Shown here one piece after another: positions 38,246 through 47,284 of a stretch of DNA of 64,000 nt (positions within the stretch are counted from its first letter, which is position 1; each line of letters begins with the position of its first letter). The DNA comes from CAVPNY01 sp963706905 (GTDB taxonomy: Bacteria; Chloroflexota; Anaerolineae; Anaerolineales; UBA4823), in contig CAVPNY010000007.1 in the NCBI GenBank assembly GCA_963706905.1, positions 1 to 64,000 of the forward strand, read 5' to 3'. The notes under the pieces are model-generated. The model was given only the letters and a program-made list of their open reading frames with translations, did not search any database and was not told where the DNA came from. The position numbers and the translations under genes are program-made.

Positions 38246-38473
38246 ATGCCTCGTATTCGTTGTCACTACATTGATTGCGTTTTTTTGGATGATGGGTATT
38301 GTGGTGCCGCTGCCGTGGAACTCGATCCAGATGTCGGTTGTATGACCTATTCCCGCGCAGACGATCTGGTTGAGGAAGAATGGGAAGAAGAAGAGGATGA
38401 GCTTGAAGAGTGGGAGGAAATCGAGGTCGAGGACGAAGAAGACGAGCTTTGGCTTGATGATGATGAGTTTTAG
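38246..38473 (+). CDS. Small four-cysteine protein with extremely acidic tail
   Basis: 75 residues of unknown function. The first 35 residues hold four Cys at 6, 11, 19 and 32 (MPRIRCHYIDCVFLDDGYCG, then VGCMTYS), spaced as in small metal-binding knuckles. The remaining about 37 residues are nearly all Glu and Asp with Trp (EEEWEEEEDELEEWEEIEVE). A strong ribosome site, AGGAGGAATAT, precedes the ATG, so it is very likely translated. It lies 37 bases after moeA. The acidic tail could bind metal or a basic partner such as a ribosomal or nucleic-acid-binding surface, but no function is known to me. Confidence 0.75.
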   Translation: MPRIRCHYIDCVFLDDGYCGAAAVELDPDVGCMTYSRADDLVEEEWEEEEDELEEWEEIEVEDEEDELWLDDDEF

Positions 38474-38535
38474 ATACTATATTACTCCTAACTACCTCAA
38501 TTACCAGGCATAACTCACTATTGGATAATACGCAT

Positions 38536-39960
38536 TTAAGGTTGAGTAGTAATCACCATATTTCCTAATGTAGACCAGGATTCTAAGAACTGTTTGATGT
38601 CTTTTTGGTAAATGTTGGCACCGTTTAAATAATATACCTTTTCGGAAGTGTATCCAGTAACTATAATGGTATGTTCATATGAAGCGACTACCATAGGGTA
38701 ACCCTCAGTCGGATTGTAGAATTCCGGAATCCCATTAACTACATAATCATAACTTCCGTCATAATTCCCCACTATCCAGGCGATAACAGGCCGGTTTTGG
38801 GCAATTTCTGCCCGTAATTGATCCCAACTGAATGGACGATGCGCGTAGGCATTCATCCCATAGTCGCGCAACAAATCAGCAACTGGTTCTGCATGAACTC
38901 CATAGGGGTCAGGTGGGATTTGTCCCCACTGTCCGTAAACGCTTCCGACAAAGCCCAGATCTGGATTGTCTGATTCCGGGAGGTTTTCAAAGAAATCGAT
39001 TTCGCCAATTGAAACCCCGAAATAATTTGCCCAATCCACTGCCGAACGCGATTCACAATCTAATGGGAGCGATTGTCGTTGGCCAGTTACACCCGATATG
39101 ATCGCACTCTCAGGAAGCGGGTCAACGGTTGGAGTCGGGGTTGGCTGCACTGGATAATCATTTACCGTGGCATAGAAACACCAACTATCGAGTGTTCCAG
39201 TATCATATTGGCTATGATCCGCGATAGTAATCAACCAATTCCCGGCAGCGGTGTCACCATCAAATCTGTTTAAGTTTTCAACGGGGAGGTAGATACCAGA
39301 AATAGCGGCAGGCCAAGTCGAACATTCGCTTTCCGCAGGTAATGTGATGTCATCATCCAATATCCCCACAATATTTGGAAGCTTACACCCGAGTGAATCA
39401 TCTGGGTAACCTGGGCGATCGATCAAGGAGATTACCTTCCCAGTCTCTTGATGGGTGAAGCTCACCGTCAAATCTCCGATCCAGGAATGGTCGATCTCTA
39501 ACCGAACATCGATGTCAGTGATGAAGCGCGGGTCGTCAATGGATATGAGGCTGGTAACGCCATCTGGGTTATCGTCTGGGATTTCCTGATTATGTTTATT
39601 GCAGATGAGTATTTTTACAAGTTGATCCTCAGGGAGAGACGTTGGTGTTGGGGTGATTGTTGGGGTTGGTGTGGCAGTTGGCTGAACCGCCTTGAGCACA
39701 ACGGGTAAGTGGATATCAGCTGGAAGAGATGGAGGTGTAAGCGAAAAAGTTATGGTGGGTGATGGAGAGGGGGTACTCGATGGTGACGGTGTGGGGCTTT
39801 GGGTCGAGTTTTTCAGGCGGGGGGTGTTGGTATGTTTGTTGTTTTCAATTGAGGTTGGATCAGATTGAAAATATGCGGCAGTCCCATTTGAATACACAAA
39901 GATCGAAAAGGTGATCAGTATGATAAAAATCAGGAGTACCACGGAGAGGTGTCTATGCAT
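38536..39960 (-). CDS. Secreted P-domain protein with C39-like peptidase domain
   Basis: 474 residues. An N-terminal membrane anchor or signal peptide (VVLLIFIILITFSIFVYS) is followed by a Pro/Thr/Ser linker (TPSPSSTPSPSPTITF). The motif IHLPVVLKA and a second Thr/Pro linker come next. Residues about 130-265 resemble the P-domain of proprotein convertases (DHSWIGDLTVSFTHQ, DGDTAAGNWLITIADHS). After a third linker, residues about 290-470 look like a C39-type papain fold, with LPLDCESRSAVDWANYFGV (catalytic Cys) and YEHTIIVTGYTSEKVYYLN (catalytic His). It may cut or bind extracellular proteins or peptides. The gene is alone, with no ribosome site of note. Confidence 0.78.
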   Translation of the reverse strand: MHRHLSVVLLIFIILITFSIFVYSNGTAAYFQSDPTSIENNKHTNTPRLKNSTQSPTPSPSSTPSPSPTITFSLTPPSLPADIHLPVVLKAVQPTATPTPTITPTPTSLPEDQLVKILICNKHNQEIPDDNPDGVTSLISIDDPRFITDIDVRLEIDHSWIGDLTVSFTHQETGKVISLIDRPGYPDDSLGCKLPNIVGILDDDITLPAESECSTWPAAISGIYLPVENLNRFDGDTAAGNWLITIADHSQYDTGTLDSWCFYATVNDYPVQPTPTPTVDPLPESAIISGVTGQRQSLPLDCESRSAVDWANYFGVSIGEIDFFENLPESDNPDLGFVGSVYGQWGQIPPDPYGVHAEPVADLLRDYGMNAYAHRPFSWDQLRAEIAQNRPVIAWIVGNYDGSYDYVVNGIPEFYNPTEGYPMVVASYEHTIIVTGYTSEKVYYLNGANIYQKDIKQFLESWSTLGNMVITTQP

Positions 39961-40192
39961 GTCAATTATGAACGATTACAACACGATTATTATTCATCCA
40001 GCAACTCATAGCTTTCCTTAATATATCGGCGGGTTAGGAATCAGCGTAAACCAGGTGATATAGACAAAAATTCCAGCCAAAATTGAGAATTTAGCATACG
40101 TAGATTCAACTCACAAGTGCAACTTTGATGGTTGAAAGAGGCAAGCTGGTGTAGGATAAGCCTCTCAAGACCGCCAAGTCAAAGGAGTGCTT

Positions 40193-40588
40193 ATGAGCTA
40201 CAAACAGCTTGCCCAGGAACAAAGATACCAGATATATGCCTTGTTGAAAATGGGACATAATCAAACGGAGATCGCTGCAGTGATTGGCACGCATAAATCC
40301 ACCATAAGTCGCGAGCTGGGCCGCAACATCGGACTGCGAGGCTACCGGCCCAAGCAAGCGCATCACCAAGCGCTCGGCCGTCGTCGACACAGCCGCAAGC
40401 GTATCTCGGAGGAGACCTGGGAGCTGATCGAGACGAAGCTGCGAATGGATTGGAGTCCAGAGCAAGTTTCTGGGTGGTTGAGACGGCAGCATGCCATCCA
40501 AATCAGTCATGAGTGGATTTACCAGTACATTCTGGCGGACAAACAAGCGGGAGGCGATCTGTATCGTCATTTGCGCTGCTTATCATAA
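40193..40588 (+). pseudogene. IS30-family transposase remnant
   Basis: Only about 130 of the usual 320-390 residues remain. They cover the N-terminal helix-turn-helix region (LAQEQRYQIYALLKMGHNQTEI in part, HKSTISRELGRN) and the link to the catalytic domain (MDWSPEQVSGWLRR, ISHEWIYQYI). The frame ends after LYRHLRC, where IS30 proteins continue into the DDE catalytic region, so this cannot transpose. I see no clear terminal inverted repeats. ATG 40193 follows AAAGGAG. Confidence 0.85.
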
Positions 40589-40718
40589 TAAACAGATAAG
40601 GGACATCTAATTTTATCTAGGTAACGGCTTTTCTGCAAGCAAAAAGCTCTAAGGAATTTGTCGCTTCGTCAAGAGTCTTAGAGATTAGTATCTGTGTATT
40701 GAAGGGCGAGATTCGAAC

Positions 40719-42917
40719 CTAACAAATCCGAGGAAGCAATTCCCCAGCCAGGATATCCACAATCCGGGTCGTTCCTATTGTTGTACGCATTAGAACCCTT
40801 GTTTGCGGAGTTTCTCGGACTTCCCCGATGATCCGAGCATTATCTCCATATTTTGTATGACGCATTTCGTAGAGAATCTGGTCAGCGGAATCCCTTCGGA
40901 CGATGGCGATCAGCTTGCCTTCATTTGCAACATACAGCGGATCGAATCCGAGCATCTCACAAGCAGCTGCAACTTCGGTTCGGATTGGGATCTGATTTTC
41001 ATCGATCAGGATTGCTACATTGGATTGTTGAGCAATTTCATTTAGAGATGTCGCGAGCCCTCCCCGAGTTGGATCTCTTAGTACATGTATGGGGGTTCCA
41101 TCTTGAATAGAAACACCTTTGATCATTCTTGAGACAAGATGGTTTAATGGGGCGGTGTCACTCTCAATATTTGCTTCAAATCCCAATTCTCCTCGAGCGC
41201 TAAGAACAGCTATACCATGATCTCCAATATAGCCTGAGATGATCACTACATCTCCTGGTTTAGCTTTTTCTCCTCCAATAGCAATCTCTGGTTGAAGGAT
41301 TCCAACTCCAGCTGTGTTGATATACAGACCATCGGCTTTGCCTCTTTGGACTACTTTCGTATCTCCAGCTATGATTTGAACATTGGCTTCTTCAGCAGCT
41401 AAGCGCATAGATTGGATCACGCGTTCCAGTATCGATAACTCCAACCCCTCTTCTAATATGAAGCCTGCAGTTAACCAAGTTGGGACTGCACCCATCATTG
41501 CCAGATCATTCACGGTCCCACACACAGCCAATTTACCGATATCACCTCCCGGGAAGAACAAGGGTGAAACAACATGCGAATCGGTGCTGATTGCCAGGCG
41601 GAAGCCGGAGGTGTGCTCAGAAACACCAGCATCATTTCCAGCTCTTAGAATAGGATTATCAAAGGCAGGCATGAATAGCCTGGAGATCAAATCGTGACTC
41701 ATCTTTCCGCCGCTACCATGACCTAAAACAATTTTCTGGTTATGGCCCAATGGAATTGGGCAAACGGCACCCTGTAGTGAAATGGCTTCTTCTGGTTCGG
41801 TCATAGGTTGATCTTGGGGAGTTCCATAATAATTTCTATTTGAATAATGGTAATAAGCTGCACATGCACCTTCCGATGATACCATTGTGGCACCAAGTGG
41901 ATTCTGCGGGGTGCATAATGTGCCGTATGCAGGACAATCGATCGGTTTCAGAAGACCTTGCAGAATTTTTCCTGCCACACAATTTGGCGATTCTTCAGGG
42001 GTAATTCCTTCGACAGAGAACCTATTTTCTGCATCGAAATCCGAGAACTCAGGACGCAAACGCCAGCCGCTCTGTGGAATCATTCCAATCCCACGCCATT
42101 TACGATCACAGTCCATGAAGACTTTTTGAATGAGCGACTGAGCAGCCTGATTTCCTTCAAAGGTGACTGCACGAGAATATGCATTATCGACTGAAGCACT
42201 TCCATTTTCAAGTTGTCTAACCGTTGCAAGAATGCCTTGAACGATATCCAGAGGTTCGAAGCCAGTGACACTGATTGGCACCTGGAACTCTTCCGCAATG
42301 GGCGGGTATTCCCAGTAACCCATTACGGCACAAACATGCCCCGCTGCCAGGAATCCCTGAACACGATTATCCGGAGATCTCAGGATGGCACGCATTGCCG
42401 GAGGGACGCGTACATGGGAGACTAGGATGCTATAGTTTCTTAAACCCAGGGATTTTGCTTGTACAACGCTCATTATATTTGCCGGTGCGGTGGTTTCGAA
42501 ACCAATGGCAAAGAACACAACCTCGCGATCAGGATTTAGTTGGGCGATCTTAACTGCATCTAGGGGGGAATAAACCACTCGTACATCACCGCCCTCTGAG
42601 CGCACCGAGAACAAATCTCGACCAGATCCCGGAACCCTCAACATATCTCCATAAGATGTAAAAATCACACCAGGTTGAGAAGCTATTGCCAGGGCTTTGT
42701 CGATTAATTCCAAGGAGGTAACACAGACTGGACATCCCGGACCGTGGACCAGTTCAATTTCATCTGGAATGATTTGATCCAGACCATAACGCATGATTGA
42801 GTGGGTTTGCCCACCGCAAATCTCCATCAGTACCCATGGCCGAGTAACTAACTTACGAATATCTGTGATGGTATGCTGTACCAATTTTGCATCACGGTAC
42901 TCAGTTACGTGTTTCAT
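40719..42917 (-). CDS. HypD-HypE fusion, hydrogenase maturation
   Basis: 732 residues joining two proteins that are normally separate. Residues 1-360 are HypD, the iron-sulfur scaffold that builds the Fe(CN)2CO group: MEICGGQTHS (Cys34), HGPGCPVCVTS (Cys62, Cys65), FFAIGFETTAPAN, and EGACAAYYHYS at the end. Residues about 372-732 are HypE, which dehydrates carbamoyl to cyanide: CPIPLGHNQKIVLGHGSGGK, ISGYIGDHGIAVL, DPTRGGLATSLNEIAQ, and the C-terminal PRIC with the reactive Cys. The junction Met372 (41804) would suit a separate HypE start, but no stop codon and no clear ribosome site lie before it. It overlaps hypC by 17 bases and ends the hyp operon. Confidence 0.9.
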   Translation of the reverse strand: MKHVTEYRDAKLVQHTITDIRKLVTRPWVLMEICGGQTHSIMRYGLDQIIPDEIELVHGPGCPVCVTSLELIDKALAIASQPGVIFTSYGDMLRVPGSGRDLFSVRSEGGDVRVVYSPLDAVKIAQLNPDREVVFFAIGFETTAPANIMSVVQAKSLGLRNYSILVSHVRVPPAMRAILRSPDNRVQGFLAAGHVCAVMGYWEYPPIAEEFQVPISVTGFEPLDIVQGILATVRQLENGSASVDNAYSRAVTFEGNQAAQSLIQKVFMDCDRKWRGIGMIPQSGWRLRPEFSDFDAENRFSVEGITPEESPNCVAGKILQGLLKPIDCPAYGTLCTPQNPLGATMVSSEGACAAYYHYSNRNYYGTPQDQPMTEPEEAISLQGAVCPIPLGHNQKIVLGHGSGGKMSHDLISRLFMPAFDNPILRAGNDAGVSEHTSGFRLAISTDSHVVSPLFFPGGDIGKLAVCGTVNDLAMMGAVPTWLTAGFILEEGLELSILERVIQSMRLAAEEANVQIIAGDTKVVQRGKADGLYINTAGVGILQPEIAIGGEKAKPGDVVIISGYIGDHGIAVLSARGELGFEANIESDTAPLNHLVSRMIKGVSIQDGTPIHVLRDPTRGGLATSLNEIAQQSNVAILIDENQIPIRTEVAAACEMLGFDPLYVANEGKLIAIVRRDSADQILYEMRHTKYGDNARIIGEVRETPQTRVLMRTTIGTTRIVDILAGELLPRIC

Positions 42918-43158
42918 TTCCCAACTCTTCCTCTAAATTCACGATCTCGCGAATCAACTTTAAGGATTCGAGGGCTTCTTCTTCGCTAATCACACTGATA
43001 GCAAAACCAACATGGATTAATGTATACGCTCCGACTTCGGCTTCGGGTGTATATTCAAGACATGCCTCTCGCGTTACGCCGCCGAAATCGACTTTTCCCA
43101 TTCTGAGCCCATTTGATTCGTAAATATCAAGAATTTTTCCTGGGATCCCTAAACACAT
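42901..43158 (-). CDS. hypC: Hydrogenase maturation chaperone HypC
   Basis: 85 residues. It starts with MCLGIPGKIL, where Cys2 is the residue used by HypC/HybG to bind the HypD-held iron and to hold the hydrogenase large subunit. The OB-fold follows (VDFGGVTREACLEYTPEAEV, VGAYTLIHVGFAISVI), then a Glu-rich tail. The gene sits 19 bases after hypF and overlaps the HypD-HypE fusion, matching its role as HypD's partner. Confidence 0.95.
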   Translation of the reverse strand: MCLGIPGKILDIYESNGLRMGKVDFGGVTREACLEYTPEAEVGAYTLIHVGFAISVISEEEALESLKLIREIVNLEEELGNETRN

Positions 43159-43177
43159 ACTGACCTCCTGCTTGCGA

Positions 43178-45613
43178 CTAAACGCCTAAACGATTTGCAA
43201 CGATTGCAGCCTGACCAAGTGCTAAACCGCCATCATTACAAGGGACTTTTGAATGTAAATAAACCTGAAATTGTGCCTTTTTTAGGATTCTTAATACTCT
43301 TGACAGGAGTTTGATATTTTGCCAAACTCCTCCGCTTAAGGCAATTTCGGATAACGAAGACGAACTACGTATAGCCAAGGAAGAGGACAGTACAATCTCA
43401 GCGATACTATTCTGGAAGCGCGCAGCGATGATTTCAAGGGGAACGTGGGAATGCAAATCCTGAATTATCCTAAGAAAGATCTGAGAAGGATCGATGATGA
43501 AACAGGACGCTTGATCTGAGCGGTTTACCTGTGAATCGCTATCCACTGTTCTAATTTCAAATGGATATGCATTTTCAACTGAAGCATCAGCAATTGCCTC
43601 TAGCTCGATCGCTGCCTGGGCTTCGTAATTAATTACATGCCTCACGCCAATGAGGGAGGCTGCAGCATCGAAGAGACGACCCATACTCGAGGTGGATGGT
43701 GCATTGACGCGAGATTGAAGCTGGTGATGCAGGATTGAAGTTAGGTCGTAATGGAGATTTGAATGGGCGATAGCATATTTTACAGGAGGAAGATCGGATT
43801 CCCATGGGATGTTCGTTTGATACAGCCAGGACAGAGCAACTCGCCAGGGTTCCCTGGATGATTTATCCCCTCCAGGGAGCGGGATGTTCATTAGATGAGC
43901 TACTCGCTTGTAATGGCTATAGTCTGCAATCAGAAATTCGCTCCCCCAAATAGCTCCATCATCGCCATAACCAGTGCCGTCAAAGCTAATTCCGATCACA
44001 GGCCGATCCTCCATTCGGCCGTTTTCTGCCATGCAAGAAGCGATATGAGCGTGATGGTGCTGAATGCCAAAAGTTGGAATAGCCTCGTCTTCACCTCTTT
44101 TCAAAGCATATCGGGTAGCCATGTAATCGGGATGGAGATCATAAGCGATGGCTTTTGGTTTTATTCGAAATAATTGCTCAAAATGAGAAATACCATCTTC
44201 AAACGATGTGAGGGTTTCATAATTCTCCAAATCCCCAATGTGGTGACTTAGGAATGCGTAGCTATCACGAGTGATACAAAAAGTATTCTTAAGCTCTCCA
44301 CCTACTGCAAGCACTGGTGGAGTCTTGGTGGTCAATAGAACCGGGTATGGTGCGTAGCCGCGCGAACGTCGAACTGGCAACAAGCTGGTCACCTCAATGT
44401 TTTTCCCTTCATGGTTTGACGAGCTTCGACTATTCCTTGATCTCGATTGGTCTTGATGTAAAACCCTCATCACAGAATCATCGCAGCGCACATGAATTGG
44501 CCGATCGTGCATTAAGAAAGCATCTGCTAATGATGCCAGCTTCTGACGAGCTTCAACATTATCATATGCGATTGGTTCTTCACTCAAGTTTCCGCTAGTC
44601 ATTACCAGGGCTTCAAAGGGTAGAACCTCTCCTTTTGAGGGATTATTCACCGATATGTCACGAAAAAGAAGATAATGAAGAGGTGTATACGGCAGCATCA
44701 CGCCCACGGTGGTTTGACCCGGCGCCACCTCTTCGGCAATTGAAGAGTTTTTTCGTTTGTTTAGGATGACTATTGGACGGGCTCTTGATTTAAGCAATAA
44801 TTTTTCAGCCTCACTTAGGTAGCAATGAGAATCGATGGTGGCGATATCTGGCATCATCAATGCAAATGGTTTGTCGACTCTCAGTTTACGACTGCGTAAT
44901 TCAGTTACAGCCTCACCGTTGATCGCATCACATGCCAGATGAAATCCACCGATCCCCTTAATGGCAAGGATATTACCTTGTTTGAGCAATGACTGTGTTA
45001 TTGAAATAGCGTTGTCGAGCAGCGTCTCTGTACCTAATTCTAGCCAAACCCGTGGCCCACACTCCGGACAGGCAACTGGTTGGGCGTGAAAACGCCTGTC
45101 AAGAGGGTTGGTATATTCAGCAGTGCAATCTGCACACAATCCAAAATCTGCCATAGTTGTCTTAGGACGATCATACGGAATATCTTCAATAATCGTAAAA
45201 CGAGGACCACAGTTTGTGCAGTTGATGAATGGATATAAATACCGACGGTCGTTTGGATCGAATAATTCTCTCAAACAATCTGGACAAATACTGATATCGG
45301 GTGAAATTGGCTGGAATGACTCTGGGATGGATTCGGAGTGGAGAATCTCGAAGCTGGTATAGCCGTTTACAGCTTTCTCTTCCCAAAGGAATTCGTCGAT
45401 CTGTGCCAATGGGGGTGCTTTTTCCCTCAAGGATTCAATAAAAGACTGCACCCCATGAATTGTCCCATCGATCTCAATCTCCACCCCGGCTGAAGTGTTT
45501 TTTACCCAACCCTTCATCCCAAGTTGGGTAGCTAGACCGTAAACAAATGGTCGAAATCCAACTCCCTGGACTATGCCACTTATCCAAATGTGAGCGCTCT
45601 TGAGATGATCCAA
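43178..45613 (-). CDS. hypF: Carbamoyltransferase HypF
   Basis: 811 residues, full length for HypF. It makes the carbamoyl group passed to HypE's Cys. Domains in order: acylphosphatase (SGIVQGVGFRPFVYGLA), two zinc-finger pairs (CPDCLRELFDPNDRRY, then CADCTAEYTNP and CPECGPRV), YrdC-like (KQGNILAIKGIGGFHLACD) and Kae1-like, with HHHAHIASCMAENG. It lies between hypB and hypC with 16- and 19-base gaps, clearly one operon. Confidence 0.95.
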   Translation of the reverse strand: MDHLKSAHIWISGIVQGVGFRPFVYGLATQLGMKGWVKNTSAGVEIEIDGTIHGVQSFIESLREKAPPLAQIDEFLWEEKAVNGYTSFEILHSESIPESFQPISPDISICPDCLRELFDPNDRRYLYPFINCTNCGPRFTIIEDIPYDRPKTTMADFGLCADCTAEYTNPLDRRFHAQPVACPECGPRVWLELGTETLLDNAISITQSLLKQGNILAIKGIGGFHLACDAINGEAVTELRSRKLRVDKPFALMMPDIATIDSHCYLSEAEKLLLKSRARPIVILNKRKNSSIAEEVAPGQTTVGVMLPYTPLHYLLFRDISVNNPSKGEVLPFEALVMTSGNLSEEPIAYDNVEARQKLASLADAFLMHDRPIHVRCDDSVMRVLHQDQSRSRNSRSSSNHEGKNIEVTSLLPVRRSRGYAPYPVLLTTKTPPVLAVGGELKNTFCITRDSYAFLSHHIGDLENYETLTSFEDGISHFEQLFRIKPKAIAYDLHPDYMATRYALKRGEDEAIPTFGIQHHHAHIASCMAENGRMEDRPVIGISFDGTGYGDDGAIWGSEFLIADYSHYKRVAHLMNIPLPGGDKSSREPWRVALSWLYQTNIPWESDLPPVKYAIAHSNLHYDLTSILHHQLQSRVNAPSTSSMGRLFDAAASLIGVRHVINYEAQAAIELEAIADASVENAYPFEIRTVDSDSQVNRSDQASCFIIDPSQIFLRIIQDLHSHVPLEIIAARFQNSIAEIVLSSSLAIRSSSSLSEIALSGGVWQNIKLLSRVLRILKKAQFQVYLHSKVPCNDGGLALGQAAIVANRLGV

Positions 45614-45629
45614 ATCAATACCTGCAAAT

Positions 45630-46310
45630 CTACTTATTTCGAAAAGAAACTAGATGTTTCCTGATTTGTACACGCAGCCAATCAAGATAATCCTGGATTC
45701 CTTCCTGGTTTCGACAGGACAATGGAAATGTGATCAGCCCAGGATTGAGCATTTCAACCCCGCGCTTAAAATAATCCATTCGAAAATCAACATAAGGCAG
45801 CAGATCAATTTTGTTGATGATGAGGGCATCCACACCGCGATATATGCCCGGATATTTATATGGTTTGTCGTCTCCTTCAGGGATGGAAGCAACCAAAATA
45901 TTGGTATGGGTACCCAACAGAAAGCTGGCTGGACAAACTAAATTTCCCACGTTTTCAACAATCAAGAAATCAGTCTCGTTTAATTTAATCCTGGGCAATG
46001 CCTCATTAACCATTACAGCATCCAAATGACATTCGCCTCCAGTATTTATCTGGACTGCTAGAGCGCCAGCTGATGCAGCTCGATCTGCGTCCAGACTGGT
46101 CGCAATATCGCCGTCGATTACTGCAATCCGAAATTCCTCCCTTAATTTCTCAACTGTAAGCTCGATTAAGGATGTTTTACCAGCTCCTGGAGAAGCCATG
46201 AGATTAACCGAATATACGCCGGCGGCATCGAGAATCCTTCGGTTCGTTGATGCTAAACGGTCGTTTGCGCTAAAGATGTTTTCTAATATCTCTACTTTTT
46301 GGGTCATCAA
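45630..46310 (-). CDS. hypB: Nickel-inserting GTPase HypB
   Basis: 226 residues. A SIMIBI GTPase with the P-loop ASPGAGKTSLIE near residue 40, DGDIATSLDADRAA near 70, and the base-recognition region LIINKIDLLPYVD near 160. It delivers nickel to hydrogenase with HypA. The N-terminus has no histidine-rich nickel store or CxxCGC motif, so it is the simple form. It overlaps hypA by 4 bases. Confidence 0.95.
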   Translation of the reverse strand: MMTQKVEILENIFSANDRLASTNRRILDAAGVYSVNLMASPGAGKTSLIELTVEKLREEFRIAVIDGDIATSLDADRAASAGALAVQINTGGECHLDAVMVNEALPRIKLNETDFLIVENVGNLVCPASFLLGTHTNILVASIPEGDDKPYKYPGIYRGVDALIINKIDLLPYVDFRMDYFKRGVEMLNPGLITFPLSCRNQEGIQDYLDWLRVQIRKHLVSFRNK

Positions 46311-46651
46311 GTCTCCACATCTATTGCTTCCAGATAGAACTCCTCGCCAGAGATTACCTTAACTTGATTGCTTCCACACGAAGGGCAAGTCATATCGGAT
46401 TGTATGGGAGTGAATTGATGCCCACAATTCTCGCAGGAGAGTTCTATGGATTTCCGCTGAAAATGAAGCAAAGCTCCCTCTGCTATGGTATCTTTTGAGA
46501 CTATATCCCAATAGAACTGGACGGAATCATCTACTATTGACGATAGTTGACCGATGACGAGATAAAGATGGGATATTCTCTTCGCCCCAGCAGAATTGCC
46601 ATGCCGGATAGCGATTTCAAGAAGACTTTCAGTAACAGACAACTCATGCAT
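46307..46651 (-). CDS. hypA: Nickel metallochaperone HypA
   Basis: 114 residues. It begins MHELSV, whose N-terminal amine and His2 bind nickel; this decides the start at 46651, because the longer frame from 46699 would bury that site. The zinc knuckle is CENCGHQFTP with CPSCGSNQ. It is the first gene of the hyp operon. The spacer to the cNMP-domain gene (46652-46807) holds a small inverted repeat, TAGTAG / CTACTA (46743-46761), and no other feature I can name. Confidence 0.93.
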   Translation of the reverse strand: MHELSVTESLLEIAIRHGNSAGAKRISHLYLVIGQLSSIVDDSVQFYWDIVSKDTIAEGALLHFQRKSIELSCENCGHQFTPIQSDMTCPSCGSNQVKVISGEEFYLEAIDVET

Positions 46652-46807
46652 CAATTTAAACTCGTTCTTACATTGATAACATAAGTTGCAGAATTGCAAT
46701 AGTGTATTAAGTCACCCCAAAATCGTACAATTACTCTCAAATTAGTAGATATGACCTACTATGGAAAGATAAAAACCGAATGCGTGGAAACTCGATTGAA
46801 ATAAATT

Positions 46808-47284
46808 TTAAGTTGGATTTCTTTTTATTATTTCGACAAGTTGAAGTCTGGTTAATAGAAGGCGGGTGGCGATAGTATTAGCCAGACGCCGCATTAAAAA
46901 ATATCCCATATCATGATCATCATCGCAAAGCTCTCGTAGTTTGACTAAATCGATCGCCAGGAGCTGGCTAGCTGTAGTAGCTCGAGCTGAAGCAGTACGT
47001 TGGCGGATGATGGGTGTTACACTCGACCAACCGATGAGTTCATTGGGTTCGACAAGATGTACACATATTCGCTCAAGTCCGGGAATCATCATCTCAATCG
47101 CTACCTGACCTTGAAGCAGGATGTAAAGGTAATCCTCTAAATCGCCTTCAAGGAAGATATTTTCACCGGCAGGCACGTTTTGTAGAATTGTAATTTTTTC
47201 AATGCCATTTCTCTGTTCGTGATCGAGCTCTGAGAACCATGGTATTGAACTTAAGATTTCAGACATTCTCAAATCAGTGGTCAT
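46808..47284 (-). CDS. Stand-alone cyclic-nucleotide-binding domain protein
   Basis: About 158 residues. Residues 8-130 are a CRP-type cNMP-binding domain (VPAGENIFLEGDLEDYLYIL, ... EPNELIGWSSVTPIIRQRTASARA), with the effector region replacing the usual phosphate cassette. The C-terminal 40 residues are helical and lack a helix-turn-helix, so it is not a DNA-binding regulator as it stands. The start at 47284 overlaps the hydrolase stop. It lies just before hypA on the same strand, so it may relay a signal to the hydrogenase genes, which is a guess. Confidence 0.75.
   Translation of the reverse strand: MTTDLRMSEILSSIPWFSELDHEQRNGIEKITILQNVPAGENIFLEGDLEDYLYILLQGQVAIEMMIPGLERICVHLVEPNELIGWSSVTPIIRQRTASARATTASQLLAIDLVKLRELCDDDHDMGYFLMRRLANTIATRLLLTRLQLVEIIKRNPT

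Noticed and set aside
40193..40588. Active insertion sequence
   Set aside because: Two thirds of the transposase, including the catalytic region, is missing and no terminal inverted repeats are visible.
41780..41830. Separate hypE gene starting at 41804
   Set aside because: No stop codon separates it from hypD and no convincing ribosome site precedes Met372; kept as a fusion with the caveat noted.
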